From: a virus
IMG/VR virus record: IMGVR_UViG_3300012920_000301
Location: 1-22,642 of that record
Length of the DNA: 22,642 bases
Reading direction: 5' to 3' (one strand)
In this document: positions 18,101-22,642 of the stretch, one piece after another
Layout of the letters: the number at the start of each line of letters is the position of its first letter
Numbering within the stretch: position 1 is the first letter of the stretch
The notes under the pieces: generated by a model
The model's input: only the letters and a program-made list of their open reading frames with translations
Database searches by the model: none
What the model was told of the DNA's origin: nothing
Translations under genes and position numbers: made by a program

Positions 18101-19476
18101 TCAAGATTCATACCACCGATGCTGATGGCAATAATCTAAATGCCTTCTTCTCTGGCACAAGAAGTGTTATGAAAACTGGAGACAGTTATCTTGTTGCGGG
18201 TGTAAGTGCTGGAAATAACTTGTACGTTTCTGGCACTGCTGTGCCTTACAGTGTTGCGGCGAGCGTCGTTACAATGACAGGCTCAGGAAATTTTGCTCGT
18301 TCAAGCAACGTGTTGCCTATCGGTGGCAGTGTTTACATCTCATTCTCCAAGGCTGGTGGAACGGGTGCAGAAGGTCCGGTGGGTATTGGCGCAACAGGCT
18401 CCACTGGCTCGACTGGTTCTACAGGTTCCGATGGTGCAGCAGGAGCGACAGGTTCCACTGGCTCGGCAGGAACATTTGTTCGCTCTGGTTCTGCTGTTGA
18501 TGCAAACTCAGTAAACTCCATTGAGGGAGTGCCTAATCTTCACATCGCTGCCGGTAGTGGAATCGCTATCGACCTGCTTGAAGACCCGACCAATAGTGCT
18601 GCCAAGTATACGATTACTAACACTGGTGGCGGCGACGGCGGTCCCGGCACTACTCCCGGAGGTGCTATTGTTGGTGTTCGTGTTGATGAAATCCGCGTAC
18701 CACTTTTGGATGGTAGGTCAGGTGGAACGGCTGACCTTGATGCTCTCTTAATTAACGATTTGGAGGCTGGAGAAGATGGTAGTCAAAATATGATGAACTA
18801 TAACTTTGTTCCCTCAAATTATGATTCGCAAACTGACCCCACGGGCAGAAACGCCGTGTGGAATATGGTTCCGTTTTATAATAACTATACAGTTGGAAAT
18901 GTGGGGCAGGTCGCATCCGTGCAATTGCGGTGCAATGACGTAGGAAAAAATCTTATCCTCCCCTCCGGCGCAAATTATAACATGCCAAGAACATTCTCTG
19001 ATGAGTTAACAGGAACCTCAAGTCCAGTTGGTCAATTACTTGAATTGAGAGAGGGAAACTACCTTTATCACGTTAAATATGACATCGACCATCAAACAAC
19101 GTCTGATTTGCAGTCCGCTTTTGCATTTAGGGCTGTTCCAACCACTGGTAGTGATTCGGGACTTGCTGGAACATCAGATTCAAGTGGATTCTTTGCTCAG
19201 GACGAGGGACTGGCAAGCACAAGTATGCTTGGAATTGAAAGTGGCGGAACCACTAAGAAACGAAGAATTGGTGTCAATGGCGATGTTACTAGCCTCAGTC
19301 TTGAATATTGGCTTGATGGAAATAGTCTTCCCGGTGCAGGTTTACCCGGAAGTAATCGATGTTTGGGATTGTGTGTAAGTGGTATGTCAAACTCAAATAC
19401 GGCTACTGGTACTTTCCACACAGCAGGCAGAATCCTGTTTGCCAGAAGAACTGTTGTAATCTATAGCAAGTCTTAA
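15190..19476 (+). CDS. Collagen-like tail fibre / receptor-binding protein
   Basis: This 1428-residue protein is a probable trimeric fibre. Residues 18-45 (SLTTNDTFITWF, then NPLAIYG) look like an attachment segment, and VTSVNGQTGDVTV at about 116-128 is a motif frequent in phage tail fibres. Beta-rich sequence continues to about 580. Four Gly-X-Y blocks, mostly Gly-Ser-Thr, lie at residues 585-635, 746-797, 914-937 and 1059-1094. They are separated by three ~110-120-residue domains of common pattern, beginning GF[RL]Y and ending Y.[YS][IF].K.G. A Gly-rich linker at 1146-1158 leads to a 270-residue terminal domain with Cys at 1248, 1391 and 1395, which I take as the receptor-binding tip by position. 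It replaces neither a chaperone nor an enzyme: no catalytic motif is seen. Other possible roles are whisker/fibritin or a head or neck decoration fibre, since gp13 follows. Fibre nature is confident; receptor binding is inferred. Confidence 0.87.
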   Translation: MPEFPPPPGSSAGNTLDSLTTNDTFITWFDRTNKLIEAVNPLAIYGATTYGSGTSYEGVTIAFNNETGIHKFGFSTPAVIYGNTEFVGGITFSGVYVSFNGGTVDFHTSNLYGKVVTSVNGQTGDVTVSGGAGNLPGASTGHILVFNEDGSTYQAQPFFSGVTFDVIAATEGGGLVLGATLTDAGDSLQKGYVQLVTAGGSAGILFRDSSYSGANLRERGSNVHFGKNSSSNSYVLTISGGDTAGTLDSNTNAPYVNLDQTTRRLGLFGITVPAGPIHYLSRNGESGDVIFENNQGQTFGVHVNNSNLNLTPNEMKELRVTLGATADDGLVKIIGNNPFETSKNILNVTQLGDVVIGAEDIGSSGDTYGALNIASGRLFIGGSAGQDGYVLTSTGTASEWQPAPVSSPEFIAELSDGSTGSIFGVTTPTEFEFAGGFNTDCLGFSGGGTSTTGGVEIRSFMTGTSNLFGDVIESSSLGGNTYDGFNILTLGGIFHETSVHTDVNGRRILSYNFFGSPTQGDDGATGSIGALYIDGSLAATGASLEGIDFRTTTDTKGLTLSYTVAPGGTTARVNYQVTGSGLGGGSTGSTGSVGPQGRTGSAGTTGSTGATGSTGSTGSTGSTGSTGSTGSTGMAGFRYLCDTTPSNVAAGELSFDNNASSGPVVTINKLNADGVDISTYMDLITASPSDTIIIQKQNGSSFRTLRVTGVTQGASNYEFAGTTAGGGAVFSASDNLYFYFTKTGAGTTGTTGTTGTAGGGTGSTGSTGSTGTTGAAGVTGTTGSTGSTGATGSTGQPAGFLYGTTAANPVGNPGKIYTIQAGSVMSFAINATAENGADLFDYLINGATTDRVVVQSRDSGDFAAVIPEAGVGYVTAGNFFTFTSTNAANQAGASFAAGEDVYMYIVKGAVAQDGSAGAAGSTGSTGSTGSTGATGFAGFRYELIEGDSNATSTPGAGEMVVDTSTNGSGFVKIHTTDADGNNLNAFFSGTRSVMKTGDSYLVAGVSAGNNLYVSGTAVPYSVAASVVTMTGSGNFARSSNVLPIGGSVYISFSKAGGTGAEGPVGIGATGSTGSTGSTGSDGAAGATGSTGSAGTFVRSGSAVDANSVNSIEGVPNLHIAAGSGIAIDLLEDPTNSAAKYTITNTGGGDGGPGTTPGGAIVGVRVDEIRVPLLDGRSGGTADLDALLINDLEAGEDGSQNMMNYNFVPSNYDSQTDPTGRNAVWNMVPFYNNYTVGNVGQVASVQLRCNDVGKNLILPSGANYNMPRTFSDELTGTSSPVGQLLELREGNYLYHVKYDIDHQTTSDLQSAFAFRAVPTTGSDSGLAGTSDSSGFFAQDEGLASTSMLGIESGGTTKKRRIGVNGDVTSLSLEYWLDGNSLPGAGLPGSNRCLGLCVSGMSNSNTATGTFHTAGRILFARRTVVIYSKS
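16942..17094 (+). repeat. Collagen-like repeat block 1 of the fibre gene
   Basis: Seventeen uninterrupted Gly-X-Y triplets (residues 585-635), mostly Gly-Ser-Thr, encoded by 9-base units. Neighbouring units are never identical at DNA level because glycine, serine and threonine codons alternate. The block probably forms a collagen-type triple helix. Confidence 0.9.
17425..17580 (+). repeat. Collagen-like repeat block 2 of the fibre gene
   Basis: Gly-X-Y triplets at residues 746-797 with one phase interruption (GlyGlyGly at 758-760), after which the phase resumes at 762. Richer in Gly-Thr-Thr and Gly-Ala-Ala than block 1. Such an interruption would kink or loosen a triple helix. Confidence 0.88.
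17929..18000 (+). repeat. Collagen-like repeat block 3 of the fibre gene
   Basis: Eight Gly-X-Y triplets at residues 914-937, ending Gly-Phe-Ala just before the third globular module (GFRY at 938). This is the shortest of the four blocks. Confidence 0.88.
18364..18471 (+). repeat. Collagen-like repeat block 4 of the fibre gene
   Basis: Gly-X-Y triplets at residues 1059-1094 with a one-residue phase slip at Gly-Ile-Gly (1065-1067). It follows the third globular module and precedes the C-terminal region. Confidence 0.87.
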
Positions 19477-19574
19477 CGGTGGCTAGTAGTTGAAAGAAAA
19501 CAAGCCAAAGGGAAAGTCGCTCAGGCGTAGGAAGCCTCGTTCCAATACATATAAAAGGACAAGGAGCGAGATAG
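19477..19574 (+). promoter_or_regulatory. 98-base leader ahead of gp13 with possible promoter and folded structure
   Basis: This is the only gap in the window longer than 20 bases. TATAAAA at 19550-19556 resembles the core of a late promoter (TATAAATA). AAGGAG (19561-19566) is a good ribosome binding site for gp13, 8 bases before its ATG. TCGCTC (19517-19522) can pair with GAGCGA (19564-19569), which would cover part of that site; smaller hairpins lie inside (AGGC 19523-19526 with GCCT 19534-19537, or GGAA 19530-19533 with TTCC 19540-19543). No hairpin followed by a T run is present, so I do not call a terminator. A regulatory role is inferred. Confidence 0.45.
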
Positions 19575-19651
19575 ATGTCGAAACCAACAACAAGAGAAGA
19601 GTTAAAACAGTACGCTCTGAGGAAACTGGGCGCACCAGTAATCGAGATTAA
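19490..19651 (+). other. Doubtful small ORF (53 residues, very basic) overlapping gp13 start
   Basis: A TTG-initiated frame runs through the leader into the gp13 gene in a different frame. Its first ~25 residues are strongly basic (for example KGKSLRRRKPRS), followed by overlap with gp13 codons. There is no convincing ribosome binding site before the TTG, and TAG codons lie directly upstream in frame. It may be only a by-product of a purine-rich leader. Recorded because the lysine/arginine content is unlike the acidic structural proteins around it. Confidence 0.15.
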
Positions 19652-20369
19652 TGTCGATGACTCTCAGTTAGAGGACTCTCTCGACGATGCAATTCAAATG
19701 TTCAACGAATACCATTTTGATGGTGTTGAGCGTGTTTTGTATAAACATGAAATCACTGAGACAGATATTCAAAATGGTTTTATTGACACCGATTCCATCG
19801 GAGCCACTGGACCAAATGGATATCCTCAAGTTGAAGATTCAAAAGAACTTATTTCTGTAACGAAGGTTTTTCAGTTTGACCAAGGCGGTGCTGGTTCAAA
19901 CATGTTTAGTGTTCGTTACCAAATGGCTTTGAACGATACCTACGGTCTTCGATATGGTGGTGATATGACAAATTATTATATCACCCAGTCGTACATTTCA
20001 CTCCTAGCAGACATGTTAGACCCTGAAAAACAAATTCGTTTTAATCGAGTCACAAATAGACTGTACCTCGACATGAACTGGTCAGAACTTGTTAGTGCTG
20101 GAGATTTTATTGTAATTGATGGATATGCCGCTATTAATCCAGAAACATACACTGAGGTGTACGATGATATTTTGCTCAAACGATATGTAACCGCATCATT
20201 TAAAAAACAATGGGCTATGAATCTGATGAAATATCAAAACATTAGTCTTCCCGGTGGTGTTCAGTTTAACGCTGACCAGTTATTTTCATCCGCTACCGAC
20301 GAGATGGAAAAAATTGAGGAAACATTACAAGACAAATACGAATTACCACCTGACTTCTTCACGGGATAA
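19575..20369 (+). CDS. 13: Neck protein gp13
   Basis: This 264-residue protein is the T4-type neck protein gp13, which with gp14 seals the portal after packaging and forms the tail-docking site. The N-terminus TREELKQYALRKLGAPVIEI and the following acidic helix region (INVDDSQLEDSLDDA, then FNEYHFDGVE) are characteristic. A central YQMALNDTYGLRYGG segment and the C-terminal ELPPDFFTG also fit the family. T4 gp13 is somewhat longer (309). The ATG at 19575 has AAGGAG 8 bases upstream. It is the first gene of a tight gp13-gp14-gp15-gp16-gp17 run, only 2 bases before gp14. Confidence 0.94.
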   Translation: MSKPTTREELKQYALRKLGAPVIEINVDDSQLEDSLDDAIQMFNEYHFDGVERVLYKHEITETDIQNGFIDTDSIGATGPNGYPQVEDSKELISVTKVFQFDQGGAGSNMFSVRYQMALNDTYGLRYGGDMTNYYITQSYISLLADMLDPEKQIRFNRVTNRLYLDMNWSELVSAGDFIVIDGYAAINPETYTEVYDDILLKRYVTASFKKQWAMNLMKYQNISLPGGVQFNADQLFSSATDEMEKIEETLQDKYELPPDFFTG

Positions 20370-20371
20370 TC

Positions 20372-21235
20372 ATGCCAGTAAATCCATACTTCAATAAATT
20401 TAATAATTCTTCTGAGCAATCTCTGGTTGACAGTATTGTTACAGAAGTTATCAAAATTCATGGTATGGATGTTGCTTACATTCCAAGAGCGGTTGTCAAC
20501 AAAGACGATTTGTTTGGTGAGGACAGACTCGCACGTTTCAAAGATGGTTTTTTAATTGAAGCATACCTTGATAGTTACGAAGGCTTTGAGGGCGAGGGTG
20601 AGGTGATGACCCAATTTGGTCTGGACATCAAAGACGAAATTGAATTGACAGTCTCACGAAGTAGATTCAATAGTATTTTTCCAGAATATCCTTATCCGAG
20701 AGAAGGCGATTTAATTTATCTTCCTTTGAGCGATGGCTTGTTTGAAATTAATTTTGTTGAAAGAGAAAAGAACTTTTTTCACTTTGGTAAAATCTTTTCT
20801 TACACGCTCAAATGTTCGATGTTCAAATACTCTGGGGAAGACATCACGACTGGATTTGGTGCGATTGATGGAGCCACCAGCGATGTCAACAACAGGCTTA
20901 TTGTTGTAACAACCTCTTCGGGTAGCGGTGAATTCATTGAGGGTGAACGCGCACACCTGTATGACGCTCTTGGCTCGACGGGTGCGACTCTCGATGTGAT
21001 TAACTGGAATACAAGCACAGACACCGCAGAGGTTATGATGATTGGCGGAACATTCGGTGGAGCAGCCAGCATCATTGGTGCAAATTCTGGTGCAACGTAC
21101 TCCATTGACACTATTGGATTTACGAATGACTTCTTTGTCCAAGAGCAATTTGAAGATAATACAAACTTCATGCTTGAGGGCAACTCCTTTATTGACTTTA
21201 CGGATACTGACCCGTTTTCGGAGGGTGACCTTTAA
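20372..21235 (+). CDS. 14: Neck protein gp14
   Basis: This 287-residue protein is gp14, partner of gp13 in the neck (T4 gp14, 256 residues). The conserved N-terminal half includes PYFNKFNNSSEQSLVDSI, an IHGMDVAYIPR segment, and DLFGEDRLARFKDGFLIEAY followed by a Gly/Glu-rich turn and FGLDIKDEIELTVSRSRF. The C-terminal part (about residues 178-250) is different in character: Gly/Ser/Thr-rich, with GSTGATLDV and ANSGATYSI, a repeated SGAT-type beta module found in many phage structural proteins. This may account for the extra length. The ATG follows the gp13 stop by 2 bases. The stop TAA shares a base with the gp15 ATG. Confidence 0.93.
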   Translation: MPVNPYFNKFNNSSEQSLVDSIVTEVIKIHGMDVAYIPRAVVNKDDLFGEDRLARFKDGFLIEAYLDSYEGFEGEGEVMTQFGLDIKDEIELTVSRSRFNSIFPEYPYPREGDLIYLPLSDGLFEINFVEREKNFFHFGKIFSYTLKCSMFKYSGEDITTGFGAIDGATSDVNNRLIVVTTSSGSGEFIEGERAHLYDALGSTGATLDVINWNTSTDTAEVMMIGGTFGGAASIIGANSGATYSIDTIGFTNDFFVQEQFEDNTNFMLEGNSFIDFTDTDPFSEGDL

Positions 21236-22095
21236 TGTTTACAACTTATTATAATGAGGCTATTCGTAAGACCGTTGTTGCTTTCGGCTCGTTGTTCGAT
21301 GAAATTTTTGTTCAACGTAGAGACAGTGCTGGAAACACTATCAAAAAATTTATGGTTCCGATTTCGTATTCTTCTAAAGAAAAATTTATTCGGATGCTTG
21401 ATGAATATCCAAATACAAAAGGTCAAGTAGATGGTGGTCGTAGCGGCGAATCAACAAGAGCCGGTATCGCGTCAATTTTACCTCGGATGGGTTTTAACAT
21501 CAATAATATTAATTTTGATTCGACTAGAAAAAGAAACACCATTTACAAAAGATATAAACAAAAAACATCGAGTGGCGAGGTTGACACTCAGTTTGCCGAA
21601 GTTCCGTATACGGTGGGTTTTTCCTTGTCAATTGTTTCAAGAACAATGGACGATGCTTTGCAAATCGTCGAGCAAATCGTTCCATACTTTACTCCAGAGT
21701 TCACGGTTACACTTAATTTTTCTGACATCAACACAAAAATTGATGTTCCAATTATTTTGAATTCTGTGACACCTGAAATCGACTACGAGGGCGATACATC
21801 TACACAACGCTCAGTCATATTTAATCTTGAGTTTACCGCGTTAACTTATGTGTTTTCACCAGTCAAAACACAAAAGTTTATCAAGCGAACAGACGTTACA
21901 GCGTTCAACGCATTCTTCAACACCGGACCAACTGGTGGAGTCACTGGTCCAACGTCAGCAGCATTTCGTATCATCACAGATGTCACTGGACCCTCTGGTG
22001 CTGATTCACTTCCACCAATTGCCGGAATCACCCAAGATATCTTCGAGTATCCAAATACTCTAAACATCAAAGGGGGAACACTAAATGCCCAATAA
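21235..22095 (+). CDS. 15: Tail sheath stabiliser / tail completion protein gp15
   Basis: This 286-residue protein is gp15 (T4: 272 residues), the hexameric terminator at the head-proximal end of the tail that stabilises sheath and tube and contacts the neck. Landmarks are the N-terminal FTTYYNEAIRKTVVAFGSLFDEIFV, VPISYSSKEKFIRML at about 41-55, LPRMGFNINNINFD, and a C-terminal half with VPYTVGFSLSIVSRTMDDALQIVEQI and FTPEFTVTLN. A C-terminal tail of roughly 60 residues has several TGP/GPT triplets (from 230) and looks disordered. The ATG overlaps the gp14 stop by one base. The 3' end overlaps gp16 by 11 bases. Confidence 0.94.
   Translation: MFTTYYNEAIRKTVVAFGSLFDEIFVQRRDSAGNTIKKFMVPISYSSKEKFIRMLDEYPNTKGQVDGGRSGESTRAGIASILPRMGFNINNINFDSTRKRNTIYKRYKQKTSSGEVDTQFAEVPYTVGFSLSIVSRTMDDALQIVEQIVPYFTPEFTVTLNFSDINTKIDVPIILNSVTPEIDYEGDTSTQRSVIFNLEFTALTYVFSPVKTQKFIKRTDVTAFNAFFNTGPTGGVTGPTSAAFRIITDVTGPSGADSLPPIAGITQDIFEYPNTLNIKGGTLNAQ
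22071..22077 (+). promoter_or_regulatory. Ribosome binding site fixing the gp16 start
   Basis: AGGGGGA lies 7 bases before the ATG at 22085, inside the last codons of gp15. It supports starting gp16 within the gp15 gene rather than further downstream. Confidence 0.7.
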
Positions 22096-22573
22096 CAACG
22101 AAAATCCTTTAGAAAACGCTTTGAACATAGAGCCTACAGAGGTGCGGAAAACGACACCCGAAGTGGTGGATGCCGACATCGTTCGCCGTGAGCCTGTCAA
22201 GGTTGACCTTTCCAAGTTTCCCGACCGCAAAAAGATGGACCAACGAAAAGACTATGGCGAAGTGCGTGAAAATCTAAAAGATGTAATTGATAATAGTAAA
22301 GTTGCTATTGACGGAATCTTGAAAGTTGCATCCGAGAGCGACAGTCCCAGAGCCTACGAGGTTGTGTCACAACTTCTTAAAACGGCGACAGAGGCAAACA
22401 AAGAATTACTGGATGTTCATAAACAAATGAAAGACCTTGAAAAAGACGAAACAAAGAAACAGGTTACAAACAATGCCTTCTTTGTTGGCTCTACAAAAGA
22501 ACTACAGGATATGATTGCAAAACAACTTCCTGCGAAGAAAGTGAAGAAGATTAGGAATGACCGAGAAGCATGA
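22085..22573 (+). CDS. 16: Small terminase subunit gp16
   Basis: This 162-residue protein matches T4 gp16 (164 residues) in length and place. gp16 forms a ring that recognises concatemeric DNA and regulates the gp17 motor. The N-terminal ~50 residues are polar and likely flexible. Residues from about 55 to 130 are strongly helical and heptad-like (VRENLKDVIDNSKVAI, then SPRAYEVVSQLLKTATEAN and a Lys/Glu-rich helix), as expected for the central coiled-coil oligomerisation domain. The C-terminus is basic (LPAKKVKKIRNDREA), suitable for DNA or gp17 contact. Overlaps on both sides (11 bases with gp15, 17 with gp17) suggest coupled translation. No endonuclease or ATPase motif is present, as expected for the small subunit. 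Confidence 0.91.
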   Translation: MPNNNENPLENALNIEPTEVRKTTPEVVDADIVRREPVKVDLSKFPDRKKMDQRKDYGEVRENLKDVIDNSKVAIDGILKVASESDSPRAYEVVSQLLKTATEANKELLDVHKQMKDLEKDETKKQVTNNAFFVGSTKELQDMIAKQLPAKKVKKIRNDREA

Positions 22574-22642
22574 TGCCGAGTCCTATCTTGGCAATATCAA
22601 TCTGAAAGCCGCTGGCGTACAGACTGAATTTACAAAAGAACA
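22557..22642 (+). CDS. 17: Large terminase subunit gp17, N-terminal fragment
   Basis: The frame opens at ATG 22557 inside the 3' end of gp16 and runs off the right edge after 28 complete codons. The translation begins MTEKHDAESYLGNINLKAAG and continues to TEFTKE. The YLGN.NLK...EFT.E pattern matches the extreme N-terminus of T4-like gp17 in marine phages as I remember it. gp17 is the packaging ATPase and headful nuclease; none of its catalytic motifs fall inside the window. Purine-rich sequence at 22542-22556 supplies a ribosome binding region within gp16. ATGs at 22570 and 22573 are in a different frame that stops soon after, so 22557 is preferred. Confidence 0.85.
   Translation, partial: MTEKHDAESYLGNINLKAAGVQTEFTKE

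Noticed and set aside
16942-18471. Possible CRISPR or minisatellite array
   Set aside because: Units are 9 bases, in frame and encode Gly-X-Y with varied codons; there are no constant repeats with unique spacers.
19477-19574. Rho-independent terminator after the fibre gene
   Set aside because: Only short 4-6 base stems are found and none is followed by a T run.
22081-22087. CTAAATG at the gp16 start as another late-promoter-like element
   Set aside because: The last base differs from CTAAATA, the following AGT is absent, and the ATG is the start codon itself; chance similarity is more likely.
22570-22575. ATG codons at 22570 and 22573 as gp17 starts
   Set aside because: Both are in a frame that meets a TGA within about 35 bases; the frame from 22557 gives the gp17-like YLGN...NLK sequence.

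Overview
The window is a stretch of the virion-assembly region of a T4-like (contractile-tailed) phage. Every gene I can support is on the + strand, and nearly all of the DNA codes. Gene order and protein similarity match the conserved block of marine T4-like myoviruses (cyanophage/pelagiphage type): [spike/hub?]-PAAR-unknown-gp25-gp6-gp7-like-gp8-like-(giant wedge/fibre genes)-gp13-gp14-gp15-gp16-gp17. The host cannot be read from this sequence. No tRNA, host metabolic gene, integrase, transposase, CRISPR array or minus-strand gene was found. Family assignments come from recognising sequence motifs by eye, not from a search.

Layout. Positions 2-697 hold the 3' part of a gene cut by the left edge. 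It is followed by a 92-residue PAAR tip protein (697-975) and a 655-residue protein I do not recognise (975-2942). The baseplate wedge block is gp25 (2963-3343), gp6 (3343-5382), a gp7-like protein (5382-7658) and an enlarged gp8-like protein (7675-9645). Two giant genes follow: a 1838-residue protein with a DUF4815-like N-terminus and a tail-collar C-terminus (9655-15171), and a 1428-residue fibre with four collagen-like blocks (15190-19476). After a 98-base leader, the only sizeable non-coding gap, come the neck and tail-completion proteins gp13, gp14 and gp15 (19575-22095), the small terminase gp16 (22085-22573) and the first codons of the large terminase gp17 (22557 to the right edge).

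How the parts work together. The PAAR protein should cap the membrane-piercing spike. gp25, gp6, gp7-like and gp8-like proteins build the wedges around the hub. The two giant proteins probably supply the wedge periphery and receptor-binding fibres. gp13 and gp14 close the filled head, gp15 completes the tail, and gp16/gp17 package DNA. Most neighbours abut or overlap by a few bases, as expected for co-transcribed, translationally coupled late genes. Three gene starts (gp25, gp8-like, fibre) carry a shared 11-base element resembling the T4 late promoter.

I found no clearly new biological system. The most unusual points are the two giant genes standing where T4 has genes 9 to 12 and wac, the modular collagen fibre with repeated globular domains and scrambled synonymous codons, the unidentified 655-residue protein, and the promoter-like motifs placed almost on the start codon.
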